This document shows positions 8,340-12,850 of a stretch of 64,000 nt of DNA, one piece after another. How positions within the stretch are numbered: position 1 is the stretch's first letter; the number at the start of each line of letters is the position of its first letter. A program made the translations under genes and the position numbers. The stretch is from Aquimarina sp. Aq107 (GTDB lineage: Bacteria > Bacteroidota > Bacteroidia > Flavobacteriales > Flavobacteriaceae): positions 186,001-250,000 of the forward strand of contig NZ_OX030782.1 of NCBI RefSeq assembly GCF_943733665.1, written 5' to 3'. Below the pieces are notes generated by a model that saw nothing but the letters and a program-made list of their open reading frames with translations, did no database searches and was not told the origin of the DNA.

Positions 8340-8672
8340 CTATACAGAAACACCCAACAAGACTTGCTTGATATTTTTAAAGAGTTCAATAAATTTTTCT
8401 TTTGAAGCGCAATGGTTCAAAATTGAACTACTCATAAGCTTTAAGGGATTTGTATTTATAAATAAAATGGTCTCATCTATATTGGATAGGACGTCTTTAG
8501 AATTATAAAAAGAAATAGTTTTTTCTATATGTTCTTTTGAAAAATCAAAAGCATCAATTCCACAGCATTCAGCAACACAGTATGTTTCTAAATCTCTCCA
8601 AAATTCTTTATTGTTTTCTAAGAATTGATCTATATCAATAACTTTAGATATTTTTTTAGTACTCATAATCAT
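8340..8672 (-). CDS. Small conserved-looking protein (DUF6331-like), unknown function
   Basis: 110 residues from the ATG at 8672 (MIMSTKK; an ATG at 8666 is also possible, and a TTG at 8684 gives 114 residues but sits against a hairpin). The sequence is acidic and helical with a conserved-looking core, LETYCVAECCGIDAFDF. That core reminds me of the DUF6331 family, an assignment I cannot verify here. There is no signal peptide. It lies upstream of the permuted tRNAs on the same strand, downstream of an operator/promoter shared with rtcB and the 76-aa ORF, and after a terminator-like hairpin. The context points to RNA metabolism; the function is unknown. Confidence 0.7.
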   Translation of the reverse strand: MIMSTKKISKVIDIDQFLENNKEFWRDLETYCVAECCGIDAFDFSKEHIEKTISFYNSKDVLSNIDETILFINTNPLKLMSSSILNHCASKEKFIELFKNIKQVLLGVSV

Positions 8673-8686
8673 GTTTTTTATCAAAA

Positions 8687-8722
8687 GCCCTGCTATTTAT
8701 TTCCCTCACTTAATAGCAGGGC
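8687..8722 (-). terminator. Terminator-like hairpin in the leader of the 110-aa gene
   Basis: Perfect 11-bp stem GCCCTGCTATT/AATAGCAGGGC followed on the minus strand by TTTTG. It lies about 15 nt before the ATG of the 110-aa gene and about 50 nt after the mapped-by-eye promoter. It could end transcripts coming from the array or act as an attenuator for this gene and the downstream tRNA-like cluster. Confidence 0.6.
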
Positions 8723-8781
8723 ATTACTACAAACCCTAATCTGTTTACCCCTTATAAAAGAGGGTTTGTTTAATTACTCTG

Positions 8782-8819
8782 CAAATATTTATTATATGAG
8801 CGCAATGTATTTGCGTAGT
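8782..8819 (-). promoter_or_regulatory. Shared operator/promoter, copy 1
   Basis: On the minus strand, ACTACGCAAA (8819-8810) and the opposing TTGCG half-site (8805-8801) are followed by AATATTTG, whose TTTG occupies 8785-8782. The distance from ACTACGCAAA to TTTG (24 nt) is identical at 49996-50033 and 60382-60419. No TTG sits at the normal -33 position; the dyad occupies it, which suggests control by a DNA-binding regulator. Confidence 0.75.
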
Positions 8820-9017
8820 AATTATTTATTTGTAAAAAAATCGATTTTGATCATTTTTACTACTTGGGGTATCTGTATCATGATACAGCGCTTTGGTCAT
8901 ACTATTGATATACATAGTAGCCCATTTTAAAAGTAAATGTTGTAAGCCATTTGTTCCCTTTCTTTTGATAATCGTTGGTTGTGTTTTCATGATATTAGTT
9001 TTTACATCATTTGTTAT

Positions 9018-9338
9018 TTATGGATTGTTTAATTGTTCATATTCGTGATCACGCCTATCTATTTCTCCGAGAGGGCTTCCTTTAAAAATGGAGATGTTCT
9101 TAAATCCATTTTCTTTCAGAATTAATGAATCTTCTTTTTTAACAGCTCCTCTTCTAGAATTTCCGTAATCACCAGTAAGCTTTTTAGTAGCAGGGTCTAG
9201 ATCACCCCAAAGCTTATCTGGTTTGCCATTATCGATTGGTTCTACGAAATAGGTAATACCAGTAATTTTGGATTGAACTATGAACCTTCCTGTGTCTTCA
9301 GTTTTACATAAAAACCTTTGTAATAGATTGTTTTTCAT
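9018..9338 (-). CDS. Small soluble protein, unknown
   Basis: 106 residues (MKNNLLQRFLCKTEDTGRFI...), charged, with no signal peptide or membrane segment. A middle stretch, YFVEPIDNGKPDKLWGDLDP, looks like a beta hairpin followed by a compact acidic turn. It is encoded in the same direction as the tRNAs, 21 nt after tRNA-Phe, and so is probably on the same transcript. I recognise no family. Being embedded in a tRNA array suggests, but does not show, an RNA-related role. Confidence 0.65.
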   Translation of the reverse strand: MKNNLLQRFLCKTEDTGRFIVQSKITGITYFVEPIDNGKPDKLWGDLDPATKKLTGDYGNSRRGAVKKEDSLILKENGFKNISIFKGSPLGEIDRRDHEYEQLNNP

Positions 9339-9359
9339 AGTTTAAAGTTTAATTGTTAG

Positions 9360-9432
9360 TGGAACAGATAGGATTTGAACCTATATCTTCGGATCTTCAA
9401 TCCGACGCATTGACCAACTTTGCTACTATTCC
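9360..9432 (-). tRNA. tRNA-Phe(GAA)
   Basis: 73 nt. Acceptor GGAATAG/CTGTTCC (one wobble), anticodon arm TCGGA-TTGAAGA-TCCGA, T arm ATAGG-TTCAAAT-CCTAT, A73. CCA is not encoded. The D stem is weak. Seven nt separate it from tRNA-His. Confidence 0.9.
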
Positions 9433-9438
9433 TTTTAG

Positions 9439-9511
9439 GGTGTACTCCGGGACTTGAACCCTGTTCTTCTCATTCACAGTGAGATGCTTTACCAGATAAG
9501 CTAGAGACACC
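9439..9511 (-). tRNA. tRNA-His(GUG)
   Basis: Anticodon arm TCTCA-CTGTGAA-TGAGA. The extra 5' G can pair with C73, the tRNA-His identity feature. The acceptor has two mismatches near its base (C5:T68, C7:A66) and the T stem has one, so folding is poorer than for a normal housekeeping tRNA. CCA is not encoded. Confidence 0.85.
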
Positions 9512-9595
9512 ATTTTCTAATTTTAGAGTATTTGATTTTCAGAGTATTGATAAATAATTCTTTATATTAGTCCGTAAGATTAGAAAACAAGTTTT

Positions 9596-10453
9596 ATGGA
9601 TAATATATCGACCATTGTTTTAGCTGCATCCTTATTTATTATAATGTTAGGTATGGGGTTATCTCTTGTTATAGATGATTTTAAGAGAATACTTATTTAT
9701 CCTAAAGCAATTTTGGTTGGTTTAGCGAATCAGCTTATAGTCTTACCACTTGTAGGTTTTCTGTTAGCATCTGTGCTATCGCTAAAACCGGAAATAGCTA
9801 TTGGAATTATGATATTAGCAGCCTGTCCAGGTGGAGCGACTTCTAATTTGATTTCTCATTTAGCTAAAGGAGACATTGCATTATCTGTAACGCTTACAGC
9901 ATTTAGTAGTTTGATAACGATAATTACGATACCGTTCATAGTTAATTTTTCGTTACTTTACTTTTTATCAGAGGATCAAACTATTCAATTAAATGTAATT
10001 GAAACTATTATTCAGATTTTAGTTATAATTATTATACCTGTTGCTATTGGCATGATCATAAGAAAGTATAATGAGTCTTTTGCATTAAAGATGGCTAAAC
10101 CGGTAAAAATAGCTTCAGCATTGGTACTTGCTTTAGTTATTGTTGGTATTCTTATTAAAGAGAAAGACAATTTCATTTTTTATTTTAAAGAAGCTGGTCT
10201 TGTCGCTTTATTATTGAATATTTTGACAATGGCTATTGGTTATTATTCTGCAAAGCTATTTCGTGTTCATCAAAAAGGCGCCATATCTATCGGAATAGAA
10301 TCTGGTATTCAAAATGGTACTTTGGCGATAACCGTTGCAATTGCTATACTTCATAATACTTCTTTTGCAATTGCTCCAGCCGTATATAGTCTGTTAATGT
10401 TTTTTACAGGTGGGATCGCAATATTTTTTGGTATTCGAAATAGTAAAAAATAA
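9596..10453 (+). CDS. Bile acid:sodium symporter (BASS) family transporter
   Basis: 285 residues and about nine or ten membrane helices. The BASS-family signature ILAACPGGATSNLISHLAKGD (near 78, shown in part) and the second crossing region GIESGIQNGTLA (near 231) are both visible. The ATG at 9596 gives full length. It is the only plus-strand gene inside the tRNA locus and splits it into two blocks, so it is probably an insertion rather than part of the array. The substrate is unknown; family members carry bile acids, pantoate or other organic anions with sodium. Confidence 0.9.
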   Translation: MDNISTIVLAASLFIIMLGMGLSLVIDDFKRILIYPKAILVGLANQLIVLPLVGFLLASVLSLKPEIAIGIMILAACPGGATSNLISHLAKGDIALSVTLTAFSSLITIITIPFIVNFSLLYFLSEDQTIQLNVIETIIQILVIIIIPVAIGMIIRKYNESFALKMAKPVKIASALVLALVIVGILIKEKDNFIFYFKEAGLVALLLNILTMAIGYYSAKLFRVHQKGAISIGIESGIQNGTLAITVAIAILHNTSFAIAPAVYSLLMFFTGGIAIFFGIRNSKK

Positions 10454-10493
10454 AGTACTATATATTGACCTTCTTTTTATGAATTGATAGTAA

Positions 10494-10565
10494 CTAAGGC
10501 ATTGGGAATCGAACCCAAGACTTCCGCGATATAGCCGCGGCACTCTGCCACTGAGTTATACCTTA
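10494..10565 (-). tRNA. tRNA-Ile(UAU)-like, with C33
   Basis: Complete cloverleaf: acceptor TAAGGTA/TGCCTTA, D arm ACTC-AGTGGCA-GAGT, anticodon arm CCGCG-GCTATAT-CGCGG, T arm TTGGG-TTCGATT-CCCAA. The loop reads G32 C33 T34 A35 T36, so the anticodon is UAU (AUA codon), but the nearly invariant U33 is C. CCA is not encoded. Confidence 0.75.
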
Positions 10566-10616
10566 GTTTGATGACCTGAAAGGATTACTCATTAGGTCAA
10601 TATTTGATAATTTTGT
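10566..10616. other. Spacer with hairpin inside the tRNA array
   Basis: On the minus strand TGACCT and AGGTCA (10569-10600) form a 6-bp stem with a long loop. There is no recognisable tRNA arm and no ORF. Confidence 0.4.
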
Positions 10617-10690
10617 ACTTGTGAATGCTTGGCATTTCGAACCTTTACACCAAGAGTCAAAGTCTTGGATGCTGCCGTTACATCACAGGT
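10617..10690 (-). tRNA. tRNA-Gln(UUG)-like, degenerate
   Basis: Good anticodon arm CAAGA-CTTTGAC-TCTTG and a recognisable D region (GTAACGGCAGC). Acceptor strands CCTGTGA/TCACAAG pair at six of seven positions. The linker between acceptor and D stem is short and the T stem does not close normally (GG-TTCGAAAT-GCC only). It is probably decayed or an unusual decoy. Confidence 0.55.
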
Positions 10691-10697
10691 TAGTTTG

Positions 10698-10769
10698 TAA
10701 GCTCAATAGGAGTCGAACCTATACTTCAAGGGTCGTAACCTTGGGTGCTTCCATTTACACCATGAGCCT
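10698..10769 (-). tRNA. tRNA-Arg(ACG)
   Basis: Acceptor AGGCTCA/TGAGCTT with one wobble, D arm GTGT-AAATGGAA-GCAC, anticodon arm CAAGG-TTACGAC-CCTTG, T arm ATAGG-TTCGACT-CCTAT, A73. The body resembles tRNA-Arg(UCU) and Trp of the same array. CCA is not encoded. Confidence 0.9.
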
Positions 10770-10775
10770 TTCTTG

Positions 10776-10891
10776 TACTCCACCTAAGATTCGAACTTAG
10801 ACTGAACCGGGTTTAAACCTGAGCTTCGCTCGCAATCTTCGATAAAGCGTTGCTTTTTCTCGCCTGTCTCTGCCATTTGGGCTAGCGGAGC
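10776..10891 (-). tRNA. tRNA-Leu(UAA) interrupted by a roughly 40-nt insertion
   Basis: The ends are intact: acceptor GCTCCGC/GTGGAGT, T arm CTAAG-TTCGAAT-CTTAG, A73. The anticodon region is GG-TTTAAAC-CC (anticodon UAA). About 40-45 extra nt lie between the D arm and the anticodon arm (about 10818-10862 on the plus strand), with local hairpins GAGC-GAA-GCTC and GCAA/TTGC and flanking CAGG repeats. The variable region is short for tRNA-Leu. It may be an intron-like insertion needing splicing, or a pseudogene. Confidence 0.7.
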
Positions 10892-10896
10892 ATTTA

Positions 10897-10969
10897 TACA
10901 GGAAGAGAGATTCGAACTCTCAAGATCTTGATTCTAAGTCAAGCGCGTATGCCGTTCCGCCATTCCTGC
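10897..10969 (-). tRNA. tRNA-Leu(UAG) with short variable loop
   Basis: Acceptor GCAGGAA/TTCCTGT, anticodon arm CTTGA-CTTAGAA-TCAAG, T arm GAGAG-TTCGAAT-CTCTC. The variable region is only 5 nt, whereas bacterial tRNA-Leu normally has a long variable arm. The D stem is 3 bp. CCA is not encoded. Confidence 0.85.
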
Positions 10970-10979
10970 ATTAAAATTG

Positions 10980-11052
10980 TACTCTGTAGGAGAATCGAAC
11001 TCCTATTTCCTCATAGAAAGTGAGGTGTACTAAACCATTATACGAACAGAGC
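10980..11052 (-). tRNA. tRNA-Glu(UUC)
   Basis: Acceptor GCTCTGT/ACAGAGT (G1:T72), D arm GTAT-AATGGTTTA-GTAC, anticodon arm CCTCA-CTTTCTA-TGAGG, T arm AGGAG-TTCGATT-CTCCT, A73. CCA is not encoded. Confidence 0.9.
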
Positions 11053-11057
11053 ATTTG

Positions 11058-11129
11058 TATATCTACTAAGACTTGAACTTAGACTTAGGGATTAGAAATC
11101 CCTTGTGCTTCCAATTACACCATAGATAT
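11058..11129 (-). tRNA. tRNA-Arg(UCU)
   Basis: Acceptor ATATCTA/TAGATAT (fully paired), D arm GTGT-AATTGGAA-GCAC, anticodon arm AGGGA-TTTCTAA-TCCCT, T arm CTAAG-TTCAAGT-CTTAG, A73. CCA is not encoded. Confidence 0.9.
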
Positions 11130-11135
11130 AACTTT

Positions 11136-11219
11136 AGACCGAGAAACAGAGTTGTCTCTGTTTTCTTAGAGAGTCTAGGCTTGAACTCATTATTGTTAGT
11201 TTCAAAATGAGTTAATTTG
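11136..11219. other. Hairpin-rich spacer in the array, possible tRNA relic
   Basis: Two perfect inverted repeats are present: AAACAGAG/CTCTGTTT (8 bp) and AACTCATT/AATGAGTT (8 bp), plus a TTCAAGC T-loop-like string. No cloverleaf can be drawn in linear or permuted order. Confidence 0.4.
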
Positions 11220-11293
11220 TCTGAGAAGCAGGATTCGAACCTGCGACCTCTCGCGTCCAAGGCGAGTAAACAAAACCACCGTTATCTTCCCAG
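11220..11293 (-). tRNA. tRNA-Pro(UGG)
   Basis: Acceptor CTGGGAA/TTCTCAG (one wobble), anticodon arm CTCGC-CTTGGAC-GCGAG, variable AGGTC, T arm GCAGG-TTCGAAT-CCTGC, A73. The D stem is weak (TAAC/GTTT, 3 pairs). CCA is not encoded. Confidence 0.9.
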
Positions 11294-11301
11294 ATTTATA
11301 G

Positions 11302-11439
11302 CGGAAGAAGTGGGAGTCGAACCCACACGAGTCATTAGCTCCTAACAGTTTTAACTCCTGTTTTCTATTGCCGTTTTGGTGTCGTTGAATCGCAAGCTTA
11401 TTTCAAGACTGCGGCCACCACCTATTGGCTTGCTCTTCC
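11302..11439 (-). tRNA. tRNA-Ser(UGA) with 51-nt insertion in the anticodon loop
   Basis: Acceptor GGAAGAG/TTCTTCC, D stem GCC/GGC, T arm GTGGG-TTCGACT-CCCAC, G73, and a serine-type long variable arm (GAG/CTC). Anticodon-stem strands GCAGT and ACTGT are separated by the loop CTTGAAA plus 51 extra nt (11350-11400). The insertion sits directly 3' of the anticodon at or next to positions 37-39, the classical position of archaeal and eukaryotic tRNA introns. Removing it gives a complete class II tRNA-Ser. Confidence 0.8.
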
Positions 11440-11447
11440 GTTTTTTA

Positions 11448-11510
11448 GCAGTATCGACGGGATTCCCTTCCACCTAGCTCAGGATAAACTTCTCATCCCG
11501 AATCCTGCTT
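11448..11510 (-). pseudogene. tRNA 3'-end fragment related to tRNA-Asp
   Basis: The end AATCCCGTCGATACTGC differs by one base from the 3' end of the adjacent tRNA-Asp (AATCCCGTCGGTACTGC). The rest has no D or anticodon arm, only GGAT/ATCC and GGG/CCC hairpins. It looks like a partial duplication of tRNA-Asp that has decayed. Confidence 0.6.
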
Positions 11511-11512
11511 TG

Positions 11513-11585
11513 CAGTACCGACGGGATTCGAACCCGCGACCTTCCGAGAGACAGTCGGGTGCACTAGCCACTGTGCTACGATACT
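11513..11585 (-). tRNA. tRNA-Asp(GUC)
   Basis: Acceptor AGTATCG/CGGTACT (one wobble), D arm GCAC-AGTGGCTA-GTGC, anticodon loop CTGTCTC, T arm GCGGG-TTCGAAT-CCCGT, G73. One anticodon-stem pair (C27:A43) is broken. CCA is not encoded. Confidence 0.9.
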
Positions 11586-11632
11586 ATATTCCTAAATAGA
11601 TAGGAGTCTTTAATTTTATAATTTGTATTTAG

Positions 11633-11703
11633 CGCGCTTACTAGGATTTGAACCCAGATTAAAGATTTTGGAGACCTTTGTGCTACCATTACACTAAAAG
11701 CGC
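11633..11703 (-). tRNA. tRNA-Trp(CCA)
   Basis: Acceptor GCGCTTT/TAAGCGC (T7:T66 unpaired), D arm GTGT-AATGGTA-GCAC, anticodon arm AAGGT-CTCCAAA-ATCTT, T arm CTGGG-TTCAAAT-CCTAG, G73. The 3' CCA is not encoded. Confidence 0.9.
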
Positions 11704-11720
11704 CTTATTATTATATTTAG

Positions 11721-11803
11721 TGGAAGTAGTAGGACTCGAACCTACAAGCTCCGAAGAGACCAGATTTACAGTCTGGTGAGCCAACCAATTGCTCAATACT
11801 TCC
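11721..11803 (-). tRNA. tRNA-Tyr(GUA)
   Basis: Class II tRNA: acceptor GGAAGTA/TACTTCC, anticodon arm CCAGA-CTGTAAA-TCTGG, long variable arm (TCTCTTCGGAGCT), T arm GTAGG-TTCGAGT-CCTAC, A73. CCA is not encoded. Confidence 0.95.
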
Positions 11804-11812
11804 ATTTTTTAG

Positions 11813-11885
11813 AGACAAGAACAGGAATCGAACCTGTAAAAAACGGAGTTGCAGTCCGTAGCCTTAACCATTCAGCCACCTTGTC
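11813..11885 (-). tRNA. tRNA-Cys(GCA)
   Basis: Acceptor GACAAGG/TCTTGTC, anticodon arm ACGGA-CTGCAAC-TCCGT, T-rich variable loop, T arm ACAGG-TTCGATT-CCTGT, T73 (the Cys identity base). CCA is not encoded. Confidence 0.9.
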
Positions 11886-11889
11886 TTAG

Positions 11890-11962
11890 CGATACCAGTA
11901 GGATTTGAACCCACATCTTAAGAGTTAACAGCTCTTAGCTTTACCAGTTAAGCTATAGTATC
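11890..11962 (-). tRNA. tRNA-Asn(GUU)
   Basis: Acceptor GATACTA/TGGTATC, D arm GCTT-AACTGGTA-AAGC, anticodon arm AAGAG-CTGTTAA-CTCTT, T arm GTGGG-TTCAAAT-CCTAC, G73. CCA is not encoded. Confidence 0.92.
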
Positions 11963-11969
11963 AGTATTG

Positions 11970-12056
11970 CGGAGGACAAAGGAATTGAACCTTCACTGTG
12001 ATTAGACAGACTTGTTTAGCAGACAAGCGCAACAAACCAATATTTGCCTATCCTCC
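11970..12056 (-). tRNA. tRNA-Ser(GCU)
   Basis: Class II tRNA: acceptor GGAGGAT/GTCCTCC, anticodon arm CTTGT-CTGCTAA-ACAAG, variable arm CTGT/ACAG, T arm GAAGG-TTCAATT-CCTTT, G73. CCA is not encoded. Confidence 0.92.
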
Positions 12057-12062
12057 TTAAAG

Positions 12063-12135
12063 TTGACACAGAGGGATTTGAACCCACATCACCTCGATTA
12101 AAAGTCGAGTGCTTTTCCAATTAAGCTACGTGTCA
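12063..12135 (-). tRNA. tRNA-Lys(UUU), first gene of the array
   Basis: Acceptor TGACACG/TGTGTCA, D arm GCTT-AATTGGAA-AAGC, anticodon arm CTCGA-CTTTTAA-TCGAG, T arm GTGGG-TTCAAAT-CCCTC (one mismatch), A73. It is the most upstream tRNA, 40 nt after an intrinsic terminator. No separate promoter was seen in that gap. CCA is not encoded. Confidence 0.92.
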
Positions 12136-12175
12136 ATTTTGGTTTTCAGTATGTCAATGAACTATGTAAATAAAA

Positions 12176-12200
12176 AAAGGCGCCTTATTCGGGCGCCTTT
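12176..12200 (-). terminator. Intrinsic terminator between tiny ORF and tRNA array
   Basis: Minus-strand stem AAAGGCGCC/GGCGCCTTT with a 7-nt loop, followed by TTTTAT (7 T in total). It separates the 39-codon ORF from tRNA-Lys, so array expression would need read-through or antitermination unless a cryptic promoter exists in 12136-12175. Confidence 0.85.
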
Positions 12201-12225
12201 ATATATCTTGTGGTTGTATGTCGGT

Positions 12226-12345
12226 TTATAATCGCATACGTTTCCTTTCTATATAATAGACACCATATATATTCCAATCGGAACAATATTCTCCTTGCTT
12301 GCTAAAGAGACGGGTAATACTATGTTGTAACTTATTCGGTATCAT
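12226..12345 (-). CDS. Tiny ORF (39 aa), leader-type cassette A2
   Basis: ATG at 12345 in an A-rich context (AAATTAAAATG), stop at 12226. The product is basic, starting MIPNKLQHSITRLFSKQGEY and ending with tyrosine-rich and arginine-rich segments. It lies about 60 nt after a promoter and 26 nt before an intrinsic terminator that precedes the tRNA array. The shared LFS..Y core with the 38-aa ORF of the neighbouring cassette is suggestive only. It may be a leader peptide for attenuation or an independent small protein. Confidence 0.5.
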   Translation of the reverse strand: MIPNKLQHSITRLFSKQGEYCSDWNIYGVYYIERKRMRL

Positions 12346-12411
12346 TTTAATTTATTTGTTTTAGTAACTATGTAATCAATATTGATATTTAGTTGCACTT
12401 TGATTACGATG

Positions 12412-12441
12412 CAAAGATCAAAACTTTTTTTAAATCTCCAA
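12412..12441 (-). promoter_or_regulatory. Promoter of cassette A2 and probably of the tRNA array
   Basis: On the minus strand TTG (12441-12439), 19 nt, GATCTTTG (12419-12412). This matches the flavobacterial -33/-7 pattern with one -7 deviation. Confidence 0.65.
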
Positions 12442-12454
12442 ACATTTTTAAGAC

Positions 12455-12520
12455 TTATTTTATTGATAATCAATTAGTTATATTTGTTTTTAGGTATAGG
12501 AATCCCTGCTCGTTTTTCAA
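12455..12520. repeat. Conserved promoter-upstream block, copy A
   Basis: About 65 bp that aligns at roughly three quarters identity with 38403-38468. Shared elements in order: TTATTTTATTGA, N3-TCAAT, AGTTA, TTGTTTTTA, AGGAA, CCCTG and TCGTTT. It includes the dyad ATTGA-N3-TCAAT. In both places it lies directly upstream of the promoter that leads into an RNA-related transcription unit. Confidence 0.7.
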
Positions 12521-12626
12521 CAAGTTTTGGATATTTTGGCAATCGTCTGTCTCTCTGATGCTTACTTTCCAAATGTTATTCTTTATGTACTAATTAACTT
12601 TTAAACATTTTTTGATTTTTTTTTAA

Positions 12627-12657
12627 TAAAAAAAGCGTCCAATTTCTTGGACGCTTG
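12627..12657 (-). terminator. Intrinsic terminator of cassette A1
   Basis: Minus-strand stem AAGCGTCCAA/TTGGACGCTT, loop GAAA, followed by a 7-T run. Nearly the same stem recurs at 38566-38599. Confidence 0.85.
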
Positions 12658-12693
12658 TTATTTATATGGGTTTTATCTAAATCACTTCATAAT

Positions 12694-12810
12694 TTAAGGA
12701 TTAAAATAGCCACATAACGTCCGGTTTCGATTGGATAATTCTACTATCCATCGATAATCACACTGACTAAACAGCGATTTCGGGTTAATATGTGCTCTAT
12801 TTCTTGTCAT
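12694..12810 (-). CDS. Tiny ORF (38 aa), cassette A1
   Basis: ATG at 12810, only about 3 nt from the expected transcription start, so nearly leaderless; stop at 12694. The product is basic and starts MTRNRAHINPKSLFSQCDYR. It is followed by a GCGTCC terminator. The same DNA folds well (GGATA/TATCC nested in CGAT/ATCG), so a structured RNA is an alternative. Confidence 0.45.
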   Translation of the reverse strand: MTRNRAHINPKSLFSQCDYRWIVELSNRNRTLCGYFNP

Positions 12811-12818
12811 TTGTTATG

Positions 12819-12850
12819 CAAATATTGGATAATCTAGAGGTATTAACCAA
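12819..12850 (-). promoter_or_regulatory. Promoter of cassette A1
   Basis: On the minus strand TTG (12850-12848), 21 nt, AATATTTG (12826-12819). Confidence 0.55.

Noticed and set aside
8625..8930. 101-codon plus-strand ORF
   Set aside because: It overlaps the 110-aa gene antisense, the terminator hairpin and the shared operator; composition is that of translated AT-rich DNA.
11066..11260. 64-codon minus-strand ORF
   Set aside because: It runs through tRNA-Arg(UCU), the hairpin spacer and the 3' end of tRNA-Pro; its residues are simply translated tRNA.
11350..11400. Group I intron in tRNA-Ser(UGA)
   Set aside because: 51 nt is far too short for a group I core and no P7/P3-type elements are visible.
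12393..12593. 66-codon plus-strand ORF
   Set aside because: It covers the promoter and conserved upstream block of cassette A2, has AT-driven Phe/Ile/Tyr composition and no conserved start context.
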